Assembly (NCBI RefSeq): GCF_029027585.1
Contig: NZ_CP093397.1
Span: 434,001 to 498,000 of the forward strand
From: Sulfurimonas sp.
GTDB taxonomy: Bacteria > Campylobacterota > Campylobacteria > Campylobacterales > Sulfurimonadaceae
Reading direction: 5' to 3'
DNA length: 64,000 nt
The position numbers and the translations under genes were made by a program. Positions within the stretch are counted from its first letter, which is position 1; every line of letters starts with the position of its first letter. Below are positions 47,476 through 58,993 of the stretch, one piece after another. Below the pieces are notes generated by a model. It searched no databases and had not been told where the DNA came from. It saw only the letters and a list, made by a program, of their open reading frames with translations.

Positions 47476-48366
47476 ATGAAAGGAATTATTTTAGCAGGAG
47501 GGTCTGGTACAAGACTTTATCCTATAACAAAAGGTGTTAGCAAGCAGCTTGTTCCCATCTACGATAAGCCTATGATTTACTATCCACTTTCAGTTTTAAT
47601 GCTTTGTGGAATTACTGAAGTTTTAATTATTTCTACTCCTAAGGATTTGCCAAGATTTGAAGAACTACTTGGTGATGGCTCTGCCATCGGGATGAACTTT
47701 AGCTATAAAGAGCAACCTTCCCCTGATGGACTTGCACAAGCTTTTATACTGGGTGAAGAGTTTATAGGTGCTGATAATGTTTGTTTAGTCCTTGGTGATA
47801 ATATATTCTACGGACATGGCTTAACTGACCTTCTCACTCAAAGTGTTAAACACGCAGAACAAGAAAATAAAGCAACAGTCTTTGGTTACTATGTAAAAGA
47901 TCCTGAGAGATATGGTGTTGCTGAGTTTAATGAAAACGGTGATGTGACAAGTATTGAAGAAAAACCTACTAAACCTAAGTCTAACTATGCAGTTATTGGT
48001 CTATATTTTTATCCAAATGATGTAATTAAAAAAGCTAAAGATGTAAAACCAAGTGAGAGAGGTGAGTTAGAAATAACTACTCTTAACCAAGATTATCTCA
48101 ATGATGAGAGACTTAAGGTTGAACTTATGGGTAGAGGTTATGCTTGGCTTGATACTGGTACACATGAAAGTCTTCTAGAAGCATCTCAATTTATACAAAC
48201 TATTGAAAATCGTCAATCTTTAAAAGTTGCTTGTATTGAAGAAATAGCTTATGAAATGGGATATATTTCTAAAGAAAAACTTCTTGAATTAGCAGAGCCT
48301 CTAAAGAAAAATCAATATGGACAATATCTTATTAGAAGAGCTGAGGAAGGTGTTATAAAACGATGA
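47476..48366 (+). CDS. rfbA: Glucose-1-phosphate thymidylyltransferase
   Basis: 296 residues. [18 protein letters not shown] is the nucleotide-binding start and [11 protein letters not shown] the metal-binding part. It makes dTDP-glucose, the first step of dTDP-rhamnose synthesis. Stop overlaps rfbC by 4 bp. Full length and intact. Confidence 0.95.
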   Translation: MKGIILAGGSGTRLYPITKGVSKQLVPIYDKPMIYYPLSVLMLCGITEVLIISTPKDLPRFEELLGDGSAIGMNFSYKEQPSPDGLAQAFILGEEFIGADNVCLVLGDNIFYGHGLTDLLTQSVKHAEQENKATVFGYYVKDPERYGVAEFNENGDVTSIEEKPTKPKSNYAVIGLYFYPNDVIKKAKDVKPSERGELEITTLNQDYLNDERLKVELMGRGYAWLDTGTHESLLEASQFIQTIENRQSLKVACIEEIAYEMGYISKEKLLELAEPLKKNQYGQYLIRRAEEGVIKR

Positions 48367-48938
48367 ACTTTATAAGAACAGAAATTCCTGATGTTGTTAT
48401 CTGTGAACCTAAAGTTCATGGGGATACTCGTGGCTATTTCGTTGAGACATTCCGCCAAGATAAACTTGAAGATTTTTTGGGATTTAAAATAAACTTTTGC
48501 CAAGACAATGAATCTAAAAGTTCTAGAGGCGTTCTTCGTGGTCTTCACTATCAGTTAGTTCCCTCTGCTCAGACAAAACTTGTTCGCGTAATCCAAGGAA
48601 AAGTTTTAGATGTTGCGGTTGATATTAGAGTAGGAAGTCCTACATTTGGTAAGTATGTAGCAGTAGAACTTACAAGTGAAAATAAAAAACAACTTTTAGT
48701 GCCTCGTGGATTCGCTCATGCTTTTGTTGTTTTAGAAGATGACACAATCTTTGCTTACAAAGTTGATAACTATTATAGTCCTGAAAATGATAGAGGTATT
48801 GCTTTTAATGATTCAGATTTAGGAATCAACTGGCAAGTAGATGCATCTTCTCTTAATCTCTCTGCAAAAGATAAAACACAACCAAAACTAAAAGAAACAA
48901 ATGATTTATTTGAGTACGGAATAAATTATTATGAATAG
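48363..48938 (+). CDS. rfbC: dTDP-4-dehydrorhamnose 3,5-epimerase
   Basis: 191 residues. Cupin with [10 protein letters not shown] and [12 protein letters not shown], the RmlC active-site His regions. Third enzyme of the dTDP-rhamnose pathway. Overlaps rfbA and rfbD by a few bases. Confidence 0.95.
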   Translation: MNFIRTEIPDVVICEPKVHGDTRGYFVETFRQDKLEDFLGFKINFCQDNESKSSRGVLRGLHYQLVPSAQTKLVRVIQGKVLDVAVDIRVGSPTFGKYVAVELTSENKKQLLVPRGFAHAFVVLEDDTIFAYKVDNYYSPENDRGIAFNDSDLGINWQVDASSLNLSAKDKTQPKLKETNDLFEYGINYYE

Positions 48939-49796
48939 TGTTTTAGTAACTGGTTCAAAAGGGCAAGTTGGTAATGAACTTAACGAATTAGCATCTGAGT
49001 ACCAATATAATTTTCTCTTTACAGATAGAAACTCTCTTGACATAACTAATAAACAGAGTATTAGAAACTTTATAGATATGAATAACATAGACATTATAAT
49101 AAACTGCGCAGCCTATACAGCAGTTGATAAAGCTGAATCTGACAAAAAACAAGCAGATGCTATAAATCATCAATCAGTTAAATATTTAGCACAAATATCA
49201 AAAGAAAAAAATATAAAACTTATTCATATCTCAACTGATTATGTATTTAATGGCAAAAATTATAAGCCATATATTGAAAGTGATTTTACAGCTCCTAGCA
49301 ATATCTACGGCAAGAGTAAACTCGATGGTGAAAAAGCACTACAAGACATAAATCCAAAAAATTCTATTATCATTAGAACATCTTGGATTTACTCATCATT
49401 TGGAAGTAATTTTGTTAAAACCATGCTTAGACTTGGAAGTGAGAGGGAAGAACTTGGAGTTATATTTGACCAAGTCGGCACTCCTACTTATGCAAAAGAT
49501 TTAGCAAGAACTATTTAGATATATTACCAAAGATAACAAACAATGAAATAGAAATTTACAACTACTCAAATGAAGGTGTTCTCTCTTGGTATGACTTTGC
49601 AAAAGAGATTATGAGGATGGCAAAAAAAGATTGTAAAATAAATCCAATAGAAACAAAAGAGTATCCAACACCAGCATCTAGACCACACTATTCTTTACTA
49701 AATAAGTCTAAAATAAAACAAAAATTCAATATAGAAATTCCTTTTTGGAAAGATAGTCTAGATGCATGTCTAAAAGTTTTAGGAGAAAAAAAATGA
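48931..49796 (+). pseudogene. rfbD: dTDP-4-dehydrorhamnose reductase with a poly-T frameshift
   Basis: The first frame (48931-49518) has VTGSKGQVGNEL and the catalytic YGKSK-like segment NIYGKSKLDGE; it stops at DLARTI. Adding one T to the TTT run near 49514-49516 continues as LDILPKITNNEIEIYN to 49796, giving about 288 residues, normal for RmlD. Last enzyme of dTDP-rhamnose synthesis. Likely a sequence error. Confidence 0.9.
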
Positions 49797-50799
49797 AACA
49801 CAATATATTAGTTACAGGATGCGCAGGTTTTATAGGAAGTAATTTTGTTCCTTATTTTTAGAAAAATATCCTGAGTACAATATTATAAATCTTGACCTAC
49901 TTACTTATGCTGGAAATTTACAAAACCTAAAAGAGTGTGAAGATAATCCTAAATATAAGTTTATTAAAGGTGATATTTGCAACCGTGAACTTGTAGAGTT
50001 TATATTTAACGAATATGATATAAATGGTGTAATTCATTTCGCTGCAGAGTCTCATGTTGACAATTCTATTAAAAATCCAGGTGTATTTATCCAAACAAAT
50101 GTAAACGGAACTTATACTCTAGTTGATGTTGCCAAAAACTACTGGATGGATTCTCCTTTTAACTATAAAGATAAATATGAAAATTGTAGATTCCATCATA
50201 TCTCAACAGATGAAGTATATGGAACACTAAACGAAACAGACCTTTTTACAGAAGAGACTCCTTATGCGCCAAATTCACCATACAGTGCATCCAAAGCAAG
50301 TTCAGATATGATAGTTAGAAGTTACCAAGAAACCTTTGGTCTTAACACAGTTATAACTAACTGTTCAAATAATTACGGTCCAAAACAACATGATGAGAAG
50401 CTTATTCCTACTATTATACGAAAAGCACTTAACGATGAAAATATACCAATCTACGGAGATGGTAAAAATATAAGAGATTGGCTTTATGTACTTGACCACT
50501 GCAAAGGAATAGACTTAGTCTATCATACTGGTAAAGAAGCTAATGTTTATAATATTGGTGGAAGGAATGAAAGAACAAACCTTCAAATAGTGGATGCTAT
50601 CTGTTCAATATTAGATGAAAAAGTTCCAAAAAAATCAAGCTATAAAGAACTTATAGCATTTGTAAAAGACAGAGCTGGTCACGACAGAAGATATGCCATA
50701 GATGCTACTAAACTAGAGAACGAACTTGGCTGGAAAGCTGATGAAGATTTTGATAGTGGAATTGTTAAGACTGTTCAATGGTATTTGGAGAATATATGA
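49793..50799 (+). pseudogene. rfbB: dTDP-glucose 4,6-dehydratase with a poly-T frameshift
   Basis: The ATG at 49793 overlaps the rfbD stop (ATGA) and reads MKHNILVTGCAGFIGSN, then stops at 49858. One more T in the T5 run at 49855-49859 continues as FLEKYPEYNIINLDLLTY and through DEVYGTL and YSASKAS to 50799 (about 335 residues). RmlB makes dTDP-4-keto-6-deoxyglucose, shared by the rhamnose and Fdt branches. Confidence 0.9.
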
Positions 50800-51879
50800 A
50801 AACAACAAAAGAACCAACTGCACTAATTTGTCTATCTCACCATATAGGTGGGATGGAATTAGCAGCAACAAAATTAGCTAAGGTTTTGAGCAACTATGTT
50901 GACCTTACCTACATAGTAAAACAAAATACATTTATTCATAAAGAGTGTGATGAAAACCCAGACTACGAATTTGTAAAGTTTGAAACTATTAATTTTAGAA
51001 CTACCATTATGAGCCCATCTATTATTTTTTCAGTTAGAGATATTGTAAAAAAGAATCATATTAAAAATGTTATTTTTGTTGGTGCTTCTGAGATGAAATC
51101 ATTATATTTTGCATTTTTAGGACTAAATATTAACTTAATACTAAGACATGGAACCATTAAATCTCACCCTAAAAAAAGTTTTTTTCACACTCTTATTTAT
51201 TCAAATGTATCAACTCATGTTGCCATATCAAAATATATGTCAGGAAATGTAAAATATATTATTCCTTTTGGCAAAAAAACAAACTTAAAAGTTATTGTCC
51301 CATCTTTAGCAAATAAACTTTCAACACTAGAACCAACTAACTCTGAAACATTCAGACTGCTTCATGCAGGTAGAGTTACTTCAGGTAAAGGAATTGACAA
51401 GGCAATAGAAGCCTGTGATATTTTAGATAAAAATAATATAGATTTCAAGTTTGATAACTTTGGACCAGCAGATTCAAAATACAGCCAACAACTTGAAGCA
51501 TTACTTGAGAGTATAGATTATAAAAAAAATATCAATATAAATGGGTTTACGGATAAAATTTATGATGAGTATATGAAACATGATGTTTTCATCTTTCCAA
51601 CTCCAGATGAGGGATATGGAAATGTTATGATGGAGTCTATCTCTCACGGAATAATTGTTTTAGCATTTGACAATACAGCAATTAGTAATTTTGGAGAGAT
51701 GGGTTTTCATATACATCTAGTAGAAGACAAATCCTTAAATGCTTTAAAAGAAAAACTACTATATATTGCACAAAATTTAAAAGAAGAAAAACAATTAGCT
51801 TATAAAAATATTGAAAAAGCAAAAATTGTTTTTTTCTCCAGAGCGTGAAGCCATGGAATATATAGAACTTCTTAAATAA
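50796..51879 (+). pseudogene. GT4-type glycosyltransferase, frameshift at the end
   Basis: About 360 residues from ATG 50796 (ATGA overlap with rfbB). A GT-B fold: LLHAGRVTSGKGIDKAIEAC and a C-terminal FPTPDEGYGNVMMESISHG, the GT4 donor site. The annotated frame stops as VFFSRA; with 6 rather than 7 T at about 51829-51835 it ends as VFSPEREAMEYIELLK. Makes part of the O-antigen; sugar unknown. Confidence 0.85.
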
Positions 51880-51891
51880 TAGGATAATCAT

Positions 51892-52773
51892 TTGAATACA
51901 TACAATATAGCTATCGCATTTAACAAACTTTATCTACAGCATGCATGCGTAACAGTAATGTCTTTACTGGAAAATAACAAAAATTTAAAATTTAAAATCT
52001 ATATTATTTATGATGGCCTTAATTCAAATGATATTTTATTAATGAATAACTTAGTATCATCTTATGATTGTACTCTTGTTTTTAAAGAAGTTGAAGATCA
52101 TATGTTTGATAATGTTCAAACTAAAGGAAGACAAACAAAAGTTGTTTACTACAACCTACTAATTCCAAAGTTAATTAATGAATCCAGAGTCTATTATCTT
52201 GATGTTGATTTAGTAGTAAATGGTTCCATACAAGAGTTTTATGAACAGGATTTTGAAGACAATTATGCTGTTGGAGTTGAGGATTGGAAACTTTTTAATA
52301 GACATGAAACATTAAAAATGAAACTCACATCAAAATATCTCAATAATGGCTCAATGTTACTAAACTTAAGAAAGATTATAGATGATAATTTATATGACAA
52401 ATATATTAAATGTATAAACACAATTGATGAACTTATTTTCTTAGATCAAGATGTTATCAACGCAGTAATTGATGGTAAATGGAAAGTAGCTCCCCTAAAG
52501 TATAATGCAATTAGCTCGTATGTTAGAGAGAGTTTTTTAGAAAATACATATTTTAAAAAAGAAGAGATTCTAGAAGCATACAATAATCCTGTAGTAGTTC
52601 ACTATACAGGTGGACGTAAGCCATGGCACTATAAAAGCAGAAATAAATTCAGATATCTTTACTGGAAATATCTTGCTCTTACTCCTTTTAAAGATTACAT
52701 AGAGCCAGATAGAACAGCTTTAAATATTATAAAGAAAAATATTACCACTTTCTCAAAAAAATATTTTAAATAA
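51892..52773 (+). CDS. GT8-family glycosyltransferase
   Basis: 293 residues from a TTG start, AGGAT upstream. DxD metal site YLDVDLVVNGS near residue 100, and VVHYTGGRKPWH near 245, typical of GT8 (LPS glucosyl/galactosyltransferases). No membrane span. Ends the rightward rfb block, convergent with fdtA. Confidence 0.88.
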   Translation: MNTYNIAIAFNKLYLQHACVTVMSLLENNKNLKFKIYIIYDGLNSNDILLMNNLVSSYDCTLVFKEVEDHMFDNVQTKGRQTKVVYYNLLIPKLINESRVYYLDVDLVVNGSIQEFYEQDFEDNYAVGVEDWKLFNRHETLKMKLTSKYLNNGSMLLNLRKIIDDNLYDKYIKCINTIDELIFLDQDVINAVIDGKWKVAPLKYNAISSYVRESFLENTYFKKEEILEAYNNPVVVHYTGGRKPWHYKSRNKFRYLYWKYLALTPFKDYIEPDRTALNIIKKNITTFSKKYFK

Positions 52774-52793
52774 AATAGAGTTAAACTGCTTGA

Positions 52794-53159
52794 CTAGTAT
52801 CTATCATCGATATAATCATTTTTATCATAATATTCTGAAGCTATAACAAGTAATACGCAATCTTTAGAAAAATTTTGCATTGTATGCCAGTCTTTAGCCT
52901 CTACCAATAAACATTTTGAAGGGCTATCTAAAAGAAATGTTTCTGTTTCTTTTTTTTCATTTTCACAAAAAACATTACAGCTACCACTTGTAGACATTAG
53001 CAACTGTTTTGTTTTTTTATGCCTGTGTCCACCCCTCTGTTTTCCATCAGTATTATATATATAATAAACTCTTTTTATATCAAAATCAGTGATATTTTCC
53101 ACTACACTAAGACAGCCTCTATCATCATTCATTGTTGGAAGATTAATTATTTTAGCCAT
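52794..53159 (-). CDS. fdtA: dTDP-4-keto-6-deoxyhexose 3,4-ketoisomerase (FdtA-like)
   Basis: 121 residues from ATG 53159 (GGAG upstream). Cupin with GGHRHKKTKQLLMS and DWHTMQNF, the active-site His of FdtA/TylM3-type ketoisomerases. With the aminotransferase at 53555-54642 it makes a dTDP-3-amino-3,6-dideoxyhexose (Fuc3N or Qui3N). Start at 53183 is possible but has no RBS. Confidence 0.88.
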   Translation of the reverse strand: MAKIINLPTMNDDRGCLSVVENITDFDIKRVYYIYNTDGKQRGGHRHKKTKQLLMSTSGSCNVFCENEKKETETFLLDSPSKCLLVEAKDWHTMQNFSKDCVLLVIASEYYDKNDYIDDRY

Positions 53160-53453
53160 TATATTTCTCCAAGTGCCATTCAATAGTTTTTATAATTCCA
53201 CTCTTAAAGTTTTCATTAGCTCTCCAGCCAAGTTCACTTTCAAGTTTAGTTGCATCTATAGCATATCTTCTATCGTGTCCTGCTCTATCTTCTACAAATG
53301 TTATAAGTTCTTTATAGCTTGAATCTTTTGGAACTTTTTCATCATGCTGTTTAGGTCCATTGTTGTTTGAGCAATTAGTTATTACAGTGTTAAGACCAAA
53401 AGTCTCTTGATAAGATCTAACTATCATATCAGAACTAGCTTTAGAAGCAGAAT
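53152..53453 (-). pseudogene. Relic of rfbB with internal deletion
   Basis: Reads YSASKASSDMIVRSYQ, NTVITNCSNN, GPKQHDEK and then jumps to VPKDSSYKELITF and GHDRRYAIDATKLE, ending at 53152. The parts match the C-terminal half of rfbB at 49793-50799 but about 75 residues are missing. The join falls at a short repeat GATGA(A/G)AA present at both ends of the missing piece. The N-terminal half is also gone. It follows a relic of rfbA. Confidence 0.85.
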
Positions 53454-53558
53454 ACCAAAGTCACTACCATCACCTAACAACTCTTCAAAATTACCAATAT
53501 ATTGTAGAGTAGAAATTATCAGTATCTCATTTATGTCTGCTAACATAATTCCTTTCAT
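53454..53558 (-). pseudogene. Relic of rfbA
   Basis: Begins MKGIMLAD at 53558, overlapping the aminotransferase stop, then reads NEILIISTLQYIGNFEELLG, matching the functional rfbA at [20 protein letters not shown]. The G-rich loop and about 45 residues between are deleted. At 53453 it runs into the rfbB relic. So an rfbA-rfbB pair once stood between fdtB and fdtA. Confidence 0.8.
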
Positions 53559-54642
53559 TCTACCCACCCATTTAATACATCTATAACTTTCATTATTTCT
53601 TCTTTTGTATGACTATATGATAAGGGTAAGCTTAAAGTAGTATCATGAATTTCTTGACTAATTGAATAGTTTTCATTTTCCAATATACCTTGCATTGATT
53701 TTTGTTGATGTGGAGATTTAGGATAGTGAATTTCAGTTTTTATATTGTTTTCAAATAAATATTTTTTTAACTCATCTCTTTGTGCATGTCTAATATTAAA
53801 TATATGATATACATCATAATAACTTTCTTCAACTACTGGTTTAATAAATTTATCATCCAAATTTTCAAGATATAACTTTGCTAGTGCTCTTTTTTGTTTT
53901 GTTATATCATCTAATATATTAAGTTTTATAGATAAAAATCCAGCTTGAATTTCATCAAGTCTTGAGTTGTATCCTAAATAATTATTATAGTATTTTTCAC
54001 TACTACCATAATTCCTTAATGATTTTAACTTATTGTTATAGTTTTCATTATTGCAAGTAATCGCACCACCATCACCTAACGCACCTAAATTTTTAGTTGG
54101 ATAAAAACTGAAACATCCTACACCAAAACTACCAACTTTTTGTCCTTTAAATTCAGCTCCATGTGCTTGAGCACAATCTTCTATAATTTCTAATTCATAT
54201 TGACTTGCTATTTTTGTTATTTTATCCATCTCACAAGCTTTTCCGTACAGATGCACGACAAGAATAGCTTTTGTATTAGATGTGATTTTTTCTTCTATCT
54301 TGGCAGCGTCTATATTATATGTCTTAATATCAGGTTCAACTAATATTGGCTTAAAACCATTTCTTACAATTGCCATAATAGTAGCAATATAGGTATTTGA
54401 TGGAACTATTATCTCACTGTTTTTAGGAAAATCAAAGGCATCTATCGCCAAAATTAAGGCATCTAAACCAGAGGCTACGCCTGAGCAATATTTTACATCA
54501 CAAAACTCGGCAAACTCTTTTTCAAACTTTGTAACACTATCTCCAAGTATATACCATCCACTTTTTAAAAATTTACTAAAATAATTTTCATATTTGTCAA
54601 AAAGTTTTTCATTTACTTTTTTAAATTCTCAAATTCTATCAC
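53555..54642 (-). pseudogene. fdtB: DegT/DnrJ/EryC1 aminotransferase (FdtB-like), N-terminal frameshift
   Basis: The GTG at 54642 (AAGGAG 7 bp upstream) reads MIEFENLKK then shifts; with 7 instead of 6 T in the run at 54617-54622 it continues as VNEKLFDKYENYFSKFLKSG into the long frame. PLP-enzyme landmarks: VPSNTYIAT, ECD-like EDCAQAHGAEF, SFYPTKNLGALGDGG with the PLP Lys. About 362 residues. It probably aminates the product of FdtA. Confidence 0.88.
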
Positions 54643-54653
54643 TATTCTTCTCC

Positions 54654-54785
54654 TTATAATAATTGGTTAAATAAGCTAAAAACATTAAAAAAAATACCAA
54701 TACCAACTATTAAAGGTATAGATAAAATTGTTTTTCTATCTCTGTTTATAAGTGTTATTACAAACATTACTACCCAAAGAAGCAT
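54654..54785 (-). CDS. Small two-span membrane ORF, doubtful
   Basis: 43 residues from ATG 54785, with two hydrophobic segments (3-13 and 21-40) separated by NRDRKT. It lies between fdtB and a glycosyltransferase and ends next to the fdtB ribosome-binding site. The frame is open further upstream without a good start. It may be real or a chance ORF. Confidence 0.35.
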   Translation of the reverse strand: MLLWVVMFVITLINRDRKTILSIPLIVGIGIFFNVFSLFNQLL

Positions 54786-54810
54786 AAAAAATCTTAGTAA
54801 AGTTAAATTA

Positions 54811-55800
54811 TCAACTGAGTAATTTAGCTTTTTCTAAAATATATTCAGCACGTTTTATATCAGTATGGAATTCTTCTAAATGTTTTTTTTCCTGCAAGTG
54901 CTATTTTTTCTCGTTCCTCTTCATTATCCAAATAATATTGACACAACTCTTCTAAATCACTCAAATCATCTTTACAATATACCACATGCTTCTTGTCTTC
55001 AAAGTTATTAGGAATATTTAACTGTGGTTTTTGAGTTATCATTAGACTTCCAACAGCTGGGACTTCCCAATAACGCATTGTATCCCAACCACCACCTCTA
55101 AAATTTATAACTATTTTACATCGTTTTAATTCTTCCAAATAAAAAGAACCTTTACGAGAATATTTACTGAATTTTTGATTTCGTTTTGTGCCATTAGCAC
55201 TACAGTCAAATTTGTTTTCTAAGAGTTTTAAAACTTTAGTACGAATTTCACCTCCTGTTTCTACTGCCCAGAAAGAGACATCATAAATTTTTTCACTTGG
55301 TAATTTAGGAAGGCTATCAAGTCTAAACGAAATTTGCAAAGGAAATATATTATTATCATGTGTAGCATCTATAAGATATTCTCTTTTGAATATGTAATCA
55401 AACGGACGAATTTTTTGTGACTGTTCATAGAGTTCTGGACGACCAAAACCACCTAGATCGGACCCAACTTCATAACCATCTCCACCATCAATAAAAATAA
55501 CAGGAATATTTTTATCAATATGTGGAATTATTTTTATATACTCTTCAAAACAATCTACCTTAGAAGCACCTACAATTACTGCGTCATAATTACTATTTAA
55601 GCGATTAAAAAATGACGAAAATAGTGAATTTTTTATATGTCCTAAATTTTTTGGATATTTTTTATAATTAATATGAAATTTTTTATTCCACTTAACATCT
55701 ACAACATTTTGCACACCCAGTTTTTTAACTAGTCCACTGTATGTCAAATCTTGAACATAATCTGCTGAATGACTATTTATAAATAAAATTTTAATTGCAA
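54811..55800 (-). pseudogene. Glycosyltransferase (family 1/CgeB-like), frameshifts at both ends
   Basis: The long frame (55747-54860) lacks a normal N-terminus. With one extra A in the A4 run near 55786-55789, TTG 55800 gives MQLKILFINSHSADYVQDLT before it. At the other end one A less in the A8 run near 54886-54893 changes the tail to AGKKHLEEFHTDIKRAEYI, ending at 54811. The core has VIFIDGGDGYE and the GT motif FRGGGWDTMRYWEVPAVG. Full length about 330 residues. TTG start uncertain. Confidence 0.75.
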
Positions 55801-55832
55801 ATCCTTTAAAAAAATTATATCTAAATATAACT

Positions 55833-57074
55833 TTAGCTATGAATATTTTTTCTTGAAAGTCCTATCGCTATTCCTATAAAAACTAAAAACATTGCCGTTG
55901 TAAGTGTTGATTTTAAAACATTATTAAATAACATACTAAAAGTAAGTACCAGCATTATTGATGTAAACAATTTATTGTATTCTGTCTCTAAAATATTTAA
56001 ATTATACATCTTATATAGTAACAACAAAAATAAAACAAATCCTACTAAACCAAGCCTATAAGACACAAAAGCATACTGAGAATGAGGTCTGTATTTAATT
56101 AATTTCTCATCCGTCATTAAAAATTCATTATATTTTTTGTACTTTGTCTGAATTAATGTAATATATTCTTGATAGTCATCTCCAATACCATGTCCAAAAA
56201 GTGGCTTCTGTGAACTACTATCTAAAGCAATTTTTGCTGTAACATACCTAATTCCAAGGCTACTATTATAGTTATCTTTATTTATTAGAATCTTAATATC
56301 ATTAATTGCAGATAAAAATCTTTTTTGAGCAGAATCATTAAATGCATAAGCACCAAATACTAGTAAAACAAACATAACACTTGAAATTATTTTAATTTTT
56401 TTATTGACATCGAAATATTGAAATAAAAAGTATAACATTCCAATAAAAAATGAATATTGCCCCGTTCGTCCATTTGATTCTAAAAGCATATTAACAGTAA
56501 TAAGAAATATCGCTATTAATATAATTTTACTAGTTGTACTAGACTTTAAAGTCAATATTAAATAGAACAATGAAAGCGAAGATAAACATAGATATATACT
56601 GTAATCTATAGAATCTAAAAACCAGTAAATTGGAAATTTATTTATAGGATGTATAATATTAAACTGCAACCCATATGAAATAAAAAGAGAAATAAAAGAT
56701 GCAAAGATGAAAGAATATAAAAAATATTTATAATTATATTTTGTCACAATAGTTGCAAAAGGCACTAGAACTATCCAATATATATAATCTTCAATTTCTT
56801 TAATTCCAGCATTGACACTATCACTCCAAAACAGAGAAATCAATATATAAGTTATAAAAACAATAATATATTTAAAAATTGGGAATTCTTCTATAATTGT
56901 TTTAAAATTAATATAATAAGAGCTAAACAGCCAAAATAAAAATACTAAAATGGACGATGTTCTAGATAAAGCAGTAGAAAATGGAATTACAAGAATGAAT
57001 ATATGCAAAAGAAATATAAGTACCTTATCTATATAAACTTTTTTTTCTGAAATAATATTAACAAAACTATTCAT
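55833..57074 (-). CDS. O-antigen ligase/polymerase (WaaL/Wzy-like)
   Basis: 413 residues with about ten membrane segments and a large periplasmic loop after the eighth. The loop has FGHGIGDDYQEYI and RPHSQYAFVSYRLG, resembling the Wzy_C/WaaL catalytic region. It joins O-antigen to lipid A-core or polymerises the repeat unit. Overlaps the GT2 gene by 8 bp. Confidence 0.82.
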   Translation of the reverse strand: MNSFVNIISEKKVYIDKVLIFLLHIFILVIPFSTALSRTSSILVFLFWLFSSYYINFKTIIEEFPIFKYIIVFITYILISLFWSDSVNAGIKEIEDYIYWIVLVPFATIVTKYNYKYFLYSFIFASFISLFISYGLQFNIIHPINKFPIYWFLDSIDYSIYLCLSSLSLFYLILTLKSSTTSKIILIAIFLITVNMLLESNGRTGQYSFFIGMLYFLFQYFDVNKKIKIISSVMFVLLVFGAYAFNDSAQKRFLSAINDIKILINKDNYNSSLGIRYVTAKIALDSSSQKPLFGHGIGDDYQEYITLIQTKYKKYNEFLMTDEKLIKYRPHSQYAFVSYRLGLVGFVLFLLLLYKMYNLNILETEYNKLFTSIMLVLTFSMLFNNVLKSTLTTAMFLVFIGIAIGLSRKNIHS

Positions 57075-57888
57075 GTTTATCTAATCCTTGATTACAAACA
57101 TACTTTTTATTTTTTTTGTTTTTATTAAATCTTTCCCTTTGCTCTAAAGATGTAGGATTATTTTGTTTTTTATGATACAAATGAAATGTATTTGCGATAT
57201 TTTTACATGAAACCAACTTCAATCCATAAGCTTGAAATCTCCAATCTAAATCAACATCATCAGGCAGTGATGATTCTCCATAACTTTCATCAAATCCATT
57301 TATAGCTATCATCGCTTCTTTGTAACAAGAAAAATTACAACCTATCAAGCTAGTGTTTCGTTTTCGTTTTGACATGATACCTTTATAAATAAAAGAGTCT
57401 GCATCTACATGAACACCCTGCTCAAACCTAGCATTTCGGTCAAACATTAAAGTAAATCCAAGTAAAAAATAGAATTTTTCCAGAGTATATGAAGAAAGTG
57501 ATTTATCTCGAAACTTTTTAGTCAATTCTGCATTTAAATTCACCCTTCTTCCCGCAAGTACTCTATCCTTTTGAGCTAAAGAAACATGTCCTTGTACAAA
57601 AGTAGAGTAAGGAATAATATCTCCATCTAAAAATATAAGATACTCTCCGCTCGCTTTTAAAATACCATTATTTTGAGATCTTGATTTTCTTACACCATTA
57701 TCTTCTTGAAAAGTATGTTTAACATCTAGTCCTGCTATAGATGCTACATAGTTTTTCATCTCTATTGAGTTGTTATCCTCTGCTACAATAACTTCAAAGT
57801 TTTTATAAGTCTGTTTTTTTAACGCCCTAATTATTAAATCCAAAGACTCTATATCTTTATATACTGCTATTACAATACTAACTTTCAC
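57067..57888 (-). CDS. GT2-family glycosyltransferase
   Basis: 273 residues. SIVIAVYKDIESLDLIIRAL and FLDGDIIPY (DxD) at the front, then LPDDVDLDWRFQAYG near residue 220, the ED/Q site of GT2 enzymes. Acts on an LPS intermediate in the cytoplasm. Overlaps neighbours on both sides by 4-8 bp. Confidence 0.88.
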   Translation of the reverse strand: MKVSIVIAVYKDIESLDLIIRALKKQTYKNFEVIVAEDNNSIEMKNYVASIAGLDVKHTFQEDNGVRKSRSQNNGILKASGEYLIFLDGDIIPYSTFVQGHVSLAQKDRVLAGRRVNLNAELTKKFRDKSLSSYTLEKFYFLLGFTLMFDRNARFEQGVHVDADSFIYKGIMSKRKRNTSLIGCNFSCYKEAMIAINGFDESYGESSLPDDVDLDWRFQAYGLKLVSCKNIANTFHLYHKKQNNPTSLEQRERFNKNKKNKKYVCNQGLDKHE

Positions 57889-58993
57889 ATTAACTCTTTT
57901 AAAATATTTTTTAATTTCTCAAACTGTAACTCATTTGAAAATTTCTCATTACACTTATCTTGTCCAGATTTTGCAATATTTAATGCTAATTCTTGATTAT
58001 TTATTAGTTTCTCAATCGAAGATGCTAAGCTCTCATAATTTTGATTCTCAAATAGTAAACCTGTTTTTTCATCATCTATTATCTCAACAACCCCACCGCT
58101 GTTTGCACCAATAACAGCAGTACCAACCTGCATAGCCTCTATAAGTACAAGTCCAAAAGTTTCTTTCTTAGATGCAAGTACAACAGCGTCACATATTTGA
58201 TAAAAATGATGTGGATTCTTCATAAAACCTAAAAAATGTATATTATTTTCTAGTTTTCTTTCTCTAGTATCTTTCTTTAGCATCTCCAAGTAAGATTCCT
58301 CCATAGCATGACCAACAAAATAAGCATGGACATTCATACCTTGTTTAACTAAAACATCAACAGATTCTATTAGTAGATGCTGTCCTTTAGCCTCATTTAT
58401 ACGGCCAACCATTCCAAGGTTAAAACTATTATCATTGAAATTTAGTTCTAACTTTAACTTATCTACTTCATCAGCATCTAGCATCTCAGGTTTATCTGAA
58501 CCCATATACAAAACTTCAACTTTTGGTCTTATATCTTGAGGTATAAATTTCTCTAATTGACCTTTAACCTGATAAGTTACCGTAGTAACAAATCCATATT
58601 TTTATACATTAGTCTATGATAAAAGTCATTTTTAAATCTAGTCATGGTCATATTTCTTGTTTGTATTATTTTAGGCTTTCTTTTAGATAATAGTTTCGAT
58701 AATACTACAAAAGGGATATCTTTTGTCCAATGCATATGAATAGCATCTACCTTTTCTTCATCAATTATTTTAGCTAATTTTTTTGCAGCACCAAACATAA
58801 AAAGGTTAGATGTTTTTTTAATTTTTATATATTTATAATTTTCATCATAATATTGTTCTAATTTCGAGTCTTCGTTAATAATACTAATGGCATGAAAGTC
58901 ATCACTCAAAGCTTTTGCAGCTCTTACCATATAAAGTTCAAGTCCACCTAAATCAGGTGACATGCAAAGTTCAATAACTGTTTTACGATTCAT
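57885..58993 (-). pseudogene. GT4-family glycosyltransferase with a T-run frameshift
   Basis: N-terminal frame 58993-58577 (MSPDLGGLELYMVRAAKAL, HMHWTKDIPFV) and C-terminal frame 58511-57885 (MVGRINEAKGQHLLIES, ASKKETFGLVLIEAMQVG) belong to one gene. One more A at 58590-58592 on the + strand would join them through VTTVTYQVKGQLEKFIPQD. About 369 residues. LPS sugar unknown. Confidence 0.87.

Noticed and set aside
50778-50795. Start of the glycosyltransferase at 50778 (MVFGEY)
   Set aside because: The ATG at 50796 overlaps the rfbB stop as ATGA, the coupling used across this operon, and fits the family N-terminus better.
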